From contig JAIRQF010000108.1 in assembly GCA_031256635.1 (NCBI GenBank), forward strand, positions 1 to 34,454: a stretch of 34,454 nucleotides of DNA. The letters are read 5' to 3'. Positions 24,284 through 31,604 of this stretch are shown here, one piece after another. A model generated the notes under the pieces. It saw nothing but the letters and a program-made list of their open reading frames with translations. It had not been told where the DNA came from and searched no databases. How positions within the stretch are numbered: the stretch's first letter is position 1; every line of letters begins with the position of its first letter. The position numbers were made by a program, and so were the translations under genes. This DNA comes from Treponema sp. (lineage in GTDB: Bacteria; Spirochaetota; Spirochaetia; Treponematales; Breznakiellaceae).

Positions 24284-24618
24284 ATTAATAATATAATAAA
24301 AACAGGCTGATCAGAGTATAAAAAAAGAAACGGTTATTTATTTGCCTTTCTGCTTGTTTTGAATGCGGTGGAATAATAGAATTATTTGATAACTTCAGTT
24401 ATTAAGCAAGTCCAATAAACATAAGAGGGAAATTCACGAATTTGCCTATCAAAAAACAGGCTTGGATAAAAACCTTGATAAGGTCGAAATCAAAGGAAAA
24501 TAGAATATTTTCTTTTTTTTAAAAAGTGTCAATCATCTTTCAAAATAAAAACTTCTCGAATCCATTATCAATTTCATTAAATGAATCACTGTCCCATCAT
24601 AACATACTCAAAATAGGC
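24284..24618. other. 335-bp AT-rich non-coding spacer with a weak hairpin
   Basis: This spacer between the orphan gene and the integrase has no open frame of convincing length. At 24496-24512 GAAAATA and TATTTTC form a 7-bp stem with a 3-nt loop, followed by eight T residues on the plus strand (24513-24520). It looks like an intrinsic terminator but contains almost no G-C pairs, and no plus-strand gene precedes it. No copy of the tRNA-Pro sequence or other attachment site was seen here. Confidence 0.4.
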
Positions 24619-25926
24619 TCAAACACCCCAGAATTTGTCAATAGCTTTATTATTATCGCTTAAACCCAGGAATTGTTCTTCAAGTTCAGCCATGTTGATT
24701 ATGGTATAGTAATCGGTCATTCTGTTGTTTTCATGACCCATCATATCACTTAATTTATTTATTGATATTTTTCGGCGCATTTTTGTGTTATAAGTGAACC
24801 GCAAACTGTGAGGTGTCAATTTCCTGTCATTCTTCATATCTATTTTTGCATTTATAACCGCTTTTTCAAAACGGTATTCAAGATACTCACGACGAATTAA
24901 CCGTCCTTTAAAGGTGAATAATAAATCTTTTTTTGGATCAATTACCCGTATAGACAGCCAGTGTTTTAAATAGTTCATTGTTTTTTTGGGAATAACCGAT
25001 ACACGCATTTTTGGATCGTCTTCATCGCCTTTCTTTAAATGATTGACAATATCTCCGTTATTCTTGCACATTCTGTCAAGGAGAATTCCATATACAATTT
25101 TTTTCTTTGTTTTGCCAAATGGCTCTGCAATTTCTTTACCGTCACTGCCTACTGCCTTCATTATTCTTTTTCCGTCAGTAGCAATTAACTGAGTATCGCT
25201 TATTGCTCTAACTTCACCACTGCGCATTCCAGTTGACGCTTTTAGAGCAAATAATACGCCAAACATGAAACCATCCTGAGATACTTCGCTTTTTGTATCC
25301 CAGATTTTTGAAAGAGCATCAAAATCATCCGGGAAGAGTTTGTTCAATTCATCCTGCGCTAAAATATCCTTCTTACCCTTTGTTTTTTTATAAGTTTTTA
25401 ATGCAGGTTTATATTTTATCATTTTTAACCAGATAGCCTCATCCAGGATAAAATTGATAATAGAGACAACTCGATTTCGCCATGAATTTGAACGATCCAT
25501 TTTTATTAAATCCTGGTCAACCACAACAGGGTCAATCTCTTCCGGTTTTAAATGACCATAATTTAATAAAATGAAATTATTTAAATATCCATGTATTTCA
25601 TCTATTGTGGAATCGTCTTTTAAATATCCGTTTTCTCTTCGTCTTTTTATATAAGCGTTGTTTTTATGAAACATATTTTCAGCCATTTTTGCTATCGTTG
25701 CAGATTCTTTTTCAGTCCGAATTGCCAGATATTCTCTATCCTTTTCTTCAAGGGTTTCAATGATTGATTCTGCCTCACGTTTGGTAAAAACAGGGTTTTT
25801 ACTGGTTCCGCAGGACTTTCTTATCTGCTTTTTTGTAATAGGGTCGAGGTACCAGAAATAATACGCTTTTATAGGTTTTCCGGCTTTTGTTTCCCCTATT
25901 TTCCGCTGATATAAGTGTCTATTCAT
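24619..25926 (-). CDS. Tyrosine recombinase / phage-type integrase
   Basis: The 435-residue protein is a site-specific recombinase of the tyrosine (lambda Int) family. An N-terminal arm-type region (M-N-R-H-L-Y-Q onward), a core-binding SAM-like domain (about 80-190) and the catalytic domain follow in order. Catalytic residues visible are Arg in T-G-M-R-S-G-E, His and Arg in P-H-S-L-R, the G-H-E motif and the Tyr nucleophile in T-D-Y-Y-T. I chose ATG 25926 because AAAAGGGG lies eight to fifteen bases upstream; a longer frame to 25992 has no such site. The gene is AT-rich. It points away from the tRNA-Pro gene and lies on its 5' side, not at the 3' end where such elements usually insert. No excisionase or phage genes are nearby. 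Confidence 0.88.
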   Translation of the reverse strand: MNRHLYQRKIGETKAGKPIKAYYFWYLDPITKKQIRKSCGTSKNPVFTKREAESIIETLEEKDREYLAIRTEKESATIAKMAENMFHKNNAYIKRRRENGYLKDDSTIDEIHGYLNNFILLNYGHLKPEEIDPVVVDQDLIKMDRSNSWRNRVVSIINFILDEAIWLKMIKYKPALKTYKKTKGKKDILAQDELNKLFPDDFDALSKIWDTKSEVSQDGFMFGVLFALKASTGMRSGEVRAISDTQLIATDGKRIMKAVGSDGKEIAEPFGKTKKKIVYGILLDRMCKNNGDIVNHLKKGDEDDPKMRVSVIPKKTMNYLKHWLSIRVIDPKKDLLFTFKGRLIRREYLEYRFEKAVINAKIDMKNDRKLTPHSLRFTYNTKMRRKISINKLSDMMGHENNRMTDYYTIINMAELEEQFLGLSDNNKAIDKFWGV

Positions 25927-25947
25927 GAAATAATCCCCTTTTTTAAT

Positions 25948-25967
25948 TGTGCATAGAAATGTGCATA
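25948..25967 (-). repeat. Direct repeat upstream of the integrase
   Basis: TGTGCATA occurs at 25948-25955 and again at 25960-25967, 12 bases apart, that is about one helical turn. An inverted repeat ATATGA-AA-TCATAT follows nearby, close to 25981. Both are in the integrase upstream region and could be regulator or recombinase arm-binding sites. Confidence 0.35.
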
Positions 25968-26096
25968 AAATAATATGTTTATATGAAATCATATATCATC
26001 GTATTCAAAATTGGCAAGAGAAAAAATTGAAAATTTAATCAAAAAAATTTGTTAAAGTAACATAACTCTATATTACATAAGGAGTTATATCACTCC

Positions 26097-26126
26097 TTGA
26101 CACTCCATGTCAAAAAAAGGTAAAAT
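26097..26126 (+). promoter_or_regulatory. tRNA-Pro promoter (TTGACA-18-TAAAAT)
   Basis: TTGACA at 26097-26102 and TAAAAT at 26121-26126 are 18 nt apart, and the predicted start lies a few bases before the tRNA 5' end at 26140. The -35 box is the left arm of an inverted repeat TTGACA-CTCCA-TGTCAA (26097-26113). Confidence 0.65.
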
Positions 26127-26139
26127 GACATGAAATTAA

Positions 26140-26212
26140 CGGGCATTAGCGCAGTTGGTAGCGCGCTTGGTTTGGGACCAAGATGTCGCCTGTTCAAGTC
26201 AGGCATGCCCGA
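26140..26212 (+). tRNA. tRNA-Pro (anticodon UGG)
   Basis: A full cloverleaf can be drawn: acceptor CGGGCAT (26140-26146) with ATGCCCG (26205-26211), D stem GCGC/GCGC (26149-26152 and 26161-26164), anticodon stem CTTGG/CCAAG with anticodon TGG at 26173-26175, T stem GCCTG/CAGGC (26188-26192 and 26200-26204) with loop TTCAAGT, and discriminator A at 26212. CCA is not encoded and must be added by the CCA-adding enzyme. UGG can read all or most proline codons. No terminator hairpin follows; a run of A leads to the end of the convergent DUF4130 gene. Confidence 0.95.
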
Positions 26213-26222
26213 AAAAAACGCG

Positions 26223-27011
26223 TTATTTTTCCGGCAGATATTTCCAGTAACGCTGAGGCATTAACTGTCTTTGAAGACCTGGATTATTCCGGTCTTCATT
26301 ATTTATAATCCTGTGATAATGTTTCCACAATTCTTCCCACTCATCATTGTTTGCGGCGCTTTCCATGACGTTTTCACCATTTAAGAAAAAGATTTTTGCT
26401 TTTTCCCCGTTGTGCCGGCGCAGGCATAAGCGCCTTTTTTCATCAATTACCGACCATGAAGTTTCGCCGAATCGTGAGGTAAAATATTCGCTCAATGCAG
26501 GAAGTACGAAATGATCAGGTTCGCATCTTGCGATAAACTCTCCGTTATCATTCGGAGAAAAACGCAAAAGACCCATCATCCTGTCTGTTTCGCGGTATAC
26601 TTTGGCCATGGCGTTAATCACCGCAAGCGTATCCGAATCGAGCCTGTCAGAGGCGGCTTTTTCCGCCGCAGCGCGTTTTTTCTCTGAACTGTCCGCGTTA
26701 ATGGAGGCGGCAATAACTTTTTTTCCGAATGTGATTGTTTCCCTTTCTACAGGTAATTCGCTTAACCACGCGTGCAGAATGTTGTCAAACGCGTTAAATG
26801 ACAATTCAAAAAGATCGCGCATGATTCCGTTTAAAAGAGATACATTAAAGCCCCTTGAAAAATACGAAGTGACAAAATCAATATCCTCCTGTTTATATTT
26901 TCTTTTAAAACATGCTTCTTCATTGGTATTTCCGAAAAGATCACCGCCTGCGCCGTTAATATGTTTACCTTTATTAATTATGGAAAATAGTTCGTATAAA
27001 CCCAACAACAT
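26223..27011 (-). CDS. DUF4130 (TIGR03915-type) presumed DNA metabolism protein
   Basis: This 262-residue protein matches what I know of the DUF4130/TIGR03915 family, always or nearly always found next to a radical SAM protein of the TIGR03916 type, as here. Visible family features are the segment D-R-M-M-G-L-L-R-F (about 145-153), the following C-E-P-D-H-F-V-L-P-A-L block, and the C-terminal L-Q-R-Q-L-M-P-Q-R-Y-W-K-Y-L-P. The biochemical role is not established; the partner's HhH domain suggests DNA binding. The protein starts directly at M-L-L-G-L-Y-E and seems to lack the first strand (usually ending in F-D-G-S-F-E-G) of relatives. A TAA lies in frame two codons upstream, so no extension is possible. 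AAGGAA before ATG 27011 and the 35-nt gap to the radical SAM gene indicate one operon. Confidence 0.75.
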   Translation of the reverse strand: MLLGLYELFSIINKGKHINGAGGDLFGNTNEEACFKRKYKQEDIDFVTSYFSRGFNVSLLNGIMRDLFELSFNAFDNILHAWLSELPVERETITFGKKVIAASINADSSEKKRAAAEKAASDRLDSDTLAVINAMAKVYRETDRMMGLLRFSPNDNGEFIARCEPDHFVLPALSEYFTSRFGETSWSVIDEKRRLCLRRHNGEKAKIFFLNGENVMESAANNDEWEELWKHYHRIINNEDRNNPGLQRQLMPQRYWKYLPEK

Positions 27012-27046
27012 TGATTATTCCTTAAAAGACATATTTAAATGCGTTA

Positions 27047-28408
27047 TCAAAACTCAAAAAGCGGAAGCTGTAATCCCGCGCCGTCAGTATCAGAGAGAAG
27101 GCGGCGAATACGCTCAGGATCATCGGGCCGCTCTATGTATATGCCGCCCGCTGTAAGAAAGTAGCGGGCGCGTTTCAGCGCCGCGCCTATGCGGTGAAGG
27201 TTTTCAATTGTCAGGCTGCGCGAGCGGCGGTTCTCTATTATGCGCCTTGCTGTTTTAGCGCCGATACCGGGAATACGCAGAAGCGTTTCGTAATCGGCGC
27301 GGTTAATTTCTACCGGGAAAAAATCAAGGTTTTTAAGCGCCCATGCTGTTTTAGGATCGATGTGCGCGTCAAGGAAAGGCTGATCTTCACCTAATATTTC
27401 ACCTGCGTTAAAATGATAGAAACGCAAAAGCCAGTCCGCCTGATACAGCCGGTGTTCCCTTACTAAAGGAGGGCCGGCTGTATCAGGAAGGCGGGGGTCT
27501 GTTATCCGCGGTTGAAAAGCATTAACGCGGTTTTCCGCATCCTGAGGAAAACCGCCTGCTGCGTTTTGCATAACAATGTTTTTATGCGCGTAACTTCCCG
27601 GGTGAATAAACGCTGAATAATAAACCCGCTTTAATGAAAACTTATTATATAGAGAGCTGGTTAGATTAATGATTTGCCTGTCGTCTTCGCCTGTCGCTCC
27701 GACAATAAGCTGTGTGCTTTGCCCCGCGGGCGCGAAAAATGGAGAAGAAGTTTTTCCCTGCGGAAGAAATTTGCTTTTTTGACGCGCTTCTTCTGTCTCA
27801 TGTTTAATCTGCGAGAAATCATTCATCGCGCCGATAATGTCTTCTTTTGATTTTTCCGGAGCGAGGCATAATAGGCTTTTTTCTGTCGGTAGTTCTATAT
27901 TGACGCTTAATCTGTCAGCCCATTTTCCCGCTTCGCGGATCATTTTATCCCCGGCGCCGGGAATTAATTTTAGATGGATATAACCGCCGAAACCCATATC
28001 AGTTCTGAGCGTCCTTGCTGTTTCTGTCAGTTTTTCCATTACAATATCGGGGTCGGAGAAAATCCCCGATGATAAAAAAAGCCCTTCGATATAATTTCGC
28101 TTGTAAAACTCGCTCGTTAAATCTGCAAGTTCCTTTACAGTAAAACTGGATCTTTTAATATCAGCGGATGCGCGGTTTACGCAATATGCGCAATCATATC
28201 TGCATACATTGGAATAGAGTACTTTTAAAAGGCTTACGCAGCGGCCGTCTTGAGTCCAACTGTGACAGACTCCCATGGGCAAAGCAGCGCCCAGTTTATT
28301 TCCGCCAGGGTTTTTAAAACCGCCGCTTCCTGAGGTAGCGCAGGAAGCGTCATACTTCGCTGCACCTGAGAGGATGGATATTTTATCATGCAGATCAATA
28401 GCCGCCAT
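27047..28408 (-). CDS. Radical SAM protein, presumed DNA modification/repair (TIGR03916 type)
   Basis: The 453-residue protein has the radical SAM cluster motif C-x3-C-x2-C with C69, C73 and C76 (C-R-Y-D-C-A-Y-C), which binds a 4Fe-4S cluster and SAM. Additional Cys residues at about 23, 48 and 57 could hold another cluster. The C-terminal part (about 365-420) is a helix-hairpin-helix DNA-binding module, with L-R-I-P-G-I-G-A-K-T-A-R-R-I. This combination defines the putative DNA modification/repair radical SAM family paired with DUF4130 proteins. The substrate is unknown. I chose ATG 28408; a TTG two codons earlier (28414) coincides with the predicted transcription start. A strong promoter with a palindrome lies directly upstream, so it probably heads the two-gene operon. 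Confidence 0.85.
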   Translation of the reverse strand: MAAIDLHDKISILSGAAKYDASCATSGSGGFKNPGGNKLGAALPMGVCHSWTQDGRCVSLLKVLYSNVCRYDCAYCVNRASADIKRSSFTVKELADLTSEFYKRNYIEGLFLSSGIFSDPDIVMEKLTETARTLRTDMGFGGYIHLKLIPGAGDKMIREAGKWADRLSVNIELPTEKSLLCLAPEKSKEDIIGAMNDFSQIKHETEEARQKSKFLPQGKTSSPFFAPAGQSTQLIVGATGEDDRQIINLTSSLYNKFSLKRVYYSAFIHPGSYAHKNIVMQNAAGGFPQDAENRVNAFQPRITDPRLPDTAGPPLVREHRLYQADWLLRFYHFNAGEILGEDQPFLDAHIDPKTAWALKNLDFFPVEINRADYETLLRIPGIGAKTARRIIENRRSRSLTIENLHRIGAALKRARYFLTAGGIYIERPDDPERIRRLLSDTDGAGLQLPLFEF

Positions 28409-28419
28409 TATCAATATAT

Positions 28420-28448
28420 ACTATACAATAGTGTAGATATTTTGTCAA
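28420..28448 (-). promoter_or_regulatory. Radical SAM operon promoter (TTGACA-17-TATAGT) with operator-like palindrome
   Basis: TTGACA (28448-28443) and TATAGT (28425-28420) are 17 nt apart on the minus strand. ACTAT-TGT-ATAGT (28432-28420) is a hyphenated palindrome over the -10 box and may bind a repressor. The predicted start lies at 28413-28414, at most a few bases before the ATG at 28408. Confidence 0.65.
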
Positions 28449-28453
28449 GTTAT

Positions 28454-31400
28454 TCAGTTTGTTATTTCAGGGGACTTCAATATTCCCTGGGGCCAGAATT
28501 TATATTCATATGACCATGCGGCTCCTTCCGTACGCCATGAATTGGGCCCCCACCAGAATGAAGGATCCCTTTCTACGCAGTGAAGCTGCCCAAAAGTATT
28601 GATTCTGCTGCCGTAAAAAATAATATCAATCTTGTGCCTGCCTTTTGCGTTACAGGGGATATTCATTTTATAGGGAGAAAAAACCAGCGGTCCCAGTTCT
28701 TTACCGTCCAATTTGATTTTTAATAAATGACCGCGGTAATTTGTTATCTGTATTACAGGTTTATCTCCGGAAATTTCAGTATCCAGATGATAGACAATGT
28801 TGCCGCCATAGAAAGGTAGTCCCTGATTTGTGATGTCGCCGAAGGATAACGCACGCACCGGTTTAATTATTCTGCAGACAGTGCCCGATACATTCACTCC
28901 GAAATCACCTAACAGATACATCGCTTCAGCATCGATCTTGCGTCCGTACGGAAAACTCACTTCCAAAATGTTCGCGCCCTGTTTGATTGCAGGAAGGCTT
29001 ACTTTACCTATGCATTTATCCACGTAAAAGCCGCATGCCGGGCCTGCTTTTTCACCGTTAAGCGTGATACTTGCGTTAGCTGCATTTTCAAGCGCCAGTT
29101 CTGCTCCGTTTAATTGTATTTCACTTTCAAAAGTAAAGCGCAGTTTCAGTGTATGGGGAACGCTTGTATCGTTCTCTACCCACGGCTGAGCGACAGCGTC
29201 ACGGCGGGCAGGCCATTTTAGTTCCGCTCTTAAAATATTATCCAGCCTGAGTATTTCCTCTTTTGGTCTGTAGTCCTGCGAATCCAGCGCGTATTCGGCT
29301 ATGTCAAGTAACAGAACATTCGGCTCTTCAAGCGTTACCGGAACAGTACCTGTAAAGCGGACTACTGGTGTTATGGGATTTTTGTTACCGTCGTTTACAA
29401 TGTTAAAAGATTTCGCAGTGTCGCCTATTTGTTCCGGAGTTCCCTGCGTCATATCGAATTTCTCAAACTTTATAAGCAGGCTGTCATGATCATAAAAAGG
29501 TTGAATAACGCTTGTCATGCCGTTATGCAAATTAACAGGCAGTTTTGTAATTACTCCGTTTATTGTGTTGTAAAGTTTCGCAGACCATTCTCCCCTGATA
29601 TTAATTCTTATATCATCGCCTCCGGGAAGATCCGGATTTTTGGGATTGTATGCGTGAGCGATAAAAAGCCAGCGGCTTCCGTCAGGTTCTTCTTTTAATT
29701 GATACAGAAGATCTTCCGCGAGTGAGCCGCTGCTATAACGGATTTCTATTTCGCGTATATCGTTTACTGCGTTAAGAATATCAAATTTTTCAAAGTTTAC
29801 CTTTTGGGAGACTTCATATAATTTTTTAGCGTTATCGCACTTAAGCCCATCAATGTATTCAGGCGCGTTTCCTGAGAAGATGATTCTTCCCCCGTTTTTG
29901 TTGAATTCTTCAAGGCGCTCAAGAGTTGTCTTTCTCATTGTAATAAGCGGAGGTACGATAACAGTATCGTAATTCATCTCTCCTGCGGGGAAATATTTAT
30001 TGCGGATGTCTTGTGTTTTACACAACTGCGGCAGCGCGGATTCGCAGATATAATCAAAATCGATAAGCCCAAGCAAAAGCCAGTTGCAAAGATTTAAAAA
30101 TTTTTCATCCATCTCTTTTCTTATTAACGCGGTTTTGTCTCCCGGACCCCAATGAAGCCAGAAACTTTCAATTGGATGAATTACCGCGACATGACAGACA
30201 GCCTTACCGTGCGTCATGGCTGAAGCGGTTCGCGCGAAGTGATCTTCAATGTACGGGTATTCTTTGTACCAGGGAGACTGGTAATTAAATGTGCAAGGGT
30301 AATCCCTTTTCGCTTCGCCGTGCATGGAAACCCACGAAAGGTGCGGAACCCTGACAGTGACGCCTAACGCCGCCTGCCAGTCGCCCTGAAGCTTATGTCC
30401 GCGGAAATCAAAGTTCCAGTTTGTAACTCCGTATAATTCAGATAAAACGCCGGGGCTGCCGTTCTGCCTTGCTGCGGACTGAGCCTGTTTCGCGGTTGTA
30501 AACTCGCGCCTGTCGCATAACATATCAATGCCCGGCAGCTGGAAATAATGAAGCGATCTCATGGCTTCACCGACTGTTAAAGTCTGGCTCTCAAGCGTTT
30601 CTTCCCCGTTCATGTGGCCTGTAAGCATGATGTTATTTTGCGCGCACCATTCTCCGCATTGTTTCGCAAAAGACTGCGAGAACAGTTGTGTTATGTGATC
30701 ATGATAACGGTAACGCGCCGCGGAAATACTGCCGCGTGAAAGATTCCATAAAAGTTCAGGCAGCCTGCCTGTAAGGTTTTCGCCATACGCGGCTTTGTAA
30801 GTGTTTTCAATATCAAAAGTCCAGGGTATGGTGACATCTTTTTCTTCATCAAGAGAAAAATTTAAGGTATCCTGTCTTGAAAACTGCGGTTCGTCTGTAA
30901 AGACTGCCGGAACAAGGCTGCCGAAATCTTTCTTAAAACGTTTTTCATAAGCTCCGTATGTTACGTGAATAAATTCCTGTATGCTTTTGGGATCAAGGGT
31001 ATTTACATAGGTTTGATTGTTAAACCAGGGATTACAGGCCGCTGTCTCCTGATACGCGTAAAGTTTAATACCGCAGGCTTTATCATCTTTGTCAATTAAT
31101 TTGTAATTTTCAAGATCGCCGTTTTCATTGAGCGCAATGTCAAAACAGGCGATTAGCTCTCCGCTGCCGCATCTTCCAGCGGTGCCGCGGTTAACGCCTA
31201 TAAAGGTCTGAGACTGAGACTCATATGGTTTGCGCGTTAAAAGAAGGTGGCGCATTCTGTATTTGGGATCTTTTGTAATAAGTCCGCCTGCCGCGCCTGA
31301 AGGCCAGCGGTCCTCATCATAAAGCCATGCGAGCATATTTTCTTTGCGCGCTTTTTCTATACAAGCTCCGGTTATTTCCATATATTCTGAACTTAAATAT

Positions 31401-31594
31401 TCTGTCGCCATGCCTGTCCTGACATGCATGTGAAATCCGCCGTAGCCCATTTCTTTAAATCGATCTATCTGCCACAGGAGTTCATCTTTATCGAGTTTAT
31501 TGTTCCATGCCCAAAATGGCGTTCCTCTGTATTCGCTGGACGGATTTTTAAATTGATCGGGAGTTAGTTCTTGATTGAGTTTTGGATAAAGCAT
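28454..31594 (-). CDS. Large glycoside hydrolase, GH106-like (alpha-L-rhamnosidase superfamily)
   Basis: The 1046-residue protein opens with the pattern F-W-A-W-N-N-K-L then L-L-W-Q-I-D-R-F-K-E-M-G-Y-G-G-F-H-M-H (about 27-58), which is typical for GH106-like and related TIM-barrel glycosidases, followed by W-L-Y-D-E-D-R-W-P-S-G. The barrel extends to about residue 600; a linker/helical region and beta-sandwich domains (about 780-1000) that could bind carbohydrate follow. No signal peptide is seen, so it should act in the cytoplasm on imported oligosaccharides, or on a glycoside. The sugar cannot be told; rhamnose is a guess from family similarity. It starts ten bases after the paaK stop, with AGAGG as ribosome binding site, so it is co-transcribed with iorB-paaK, an unexpected partner. 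Confidence 0.7.
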   Translation of the reverse strand: MLYPKLNQELTPDQFKNPSSEYRGTPFWAWNNKLDKDELLWQIDRFKEMGYGGFHMHVRTGMATEYLSSEYMEITGACIEKARKENMLAWLYDEDRWPSGAAGGLITKDPKYRMRHLLLTRKPYESQSQTFIGVNRGTAGRCGSGELIACFDIALNENGDLENYKLIDKDDKACGIKLYAYQETAACNPWFNNQTYVNTLDPKSIQEFIHVTYGAYEKRFKKDFGSLVPAVFTDEPQFSRQDTLNFSLDEEKDVTIPWTFDIENTYKAAYGENLTGRLPELLWNLSRGSISAARYRYHDHITQLFSQSFAKQCGEWCAQNNIMLTGHMNGEETLESQTLTVGEAMRSLHYFQLPGIDMLCDRREFTTAKQAQSAARQNGSPGVLSELYGVTNWNFDFRGHKLQGDWQAALGVTVRVPHLSWVSMHGEAKRDYPCTFNYQSPWYKEYPYIEDHFARTASAMTHGKAVCHVAVIHPIESFWLHWGPGDKTALIRKEMDEKFLNLCNWLLLGLIDFDYICESALPQLCKTQDIRNKYFPAGEMNYDTVIVPPLITMRKTTLERLEEFNKNGGRIIFSGNAPEYIDGLKCDNAKKLYEVSQKVNFEKFDILNAVNDIREIEIRYSSGSLAEDLLYQLKEEPDGSRWLFIAHAYNPKNPDLPGGDDIRINIRGEWSAKLYNTINGVITKLPVNLHNGMTSVIQPFYDHDSLLIKFEKFDMTQGTPEQIGDTAKSFNIVNDGNKNPITPVVRFTGTVPVTLEEPNVLLLDIAEYALDSQDYRPKEEILRLDNILRAELKWPARRDAVAQPWVENDTSVPHTLKLRFTFESEIQLNGAELALENAANASITLNGEKAGPACGFYVDKCIGKVSLPAIKQGANILEVSFPYGRKIDAEAMYLLGDFGVNVSGTVCRIIKPVRALSFGDITNQGLPFYGGNIVYHLDTEISGDKPVIQITNYRGHLLKIKLDGKELGPLVFSPYKMNIPCNAKGRHKIDIIFYGSRINTFGQLHCVERDPSFWWGPNSWRTEGAAWSYEYKFWPQGILKSPEITN

Positions 31595-31604
31595 GAAGCC
31601 TCTT

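Noticed and set aside
23650-26146. GGCATTA shared between 23652 and the tRNA-Pro 5' end as attachment-site repeats.
   Set aside because: Seven bases are far too short and expected by chance; the position within the tRNA 5' acceptor stem is also not typical.
26602-27156. 184-codon plus-strand open frame opposite the DUF4130 and radical SAM genes.
   Set aside because: It is antisense to two well-supported genes, without ribosome binding site or recognisable domains.
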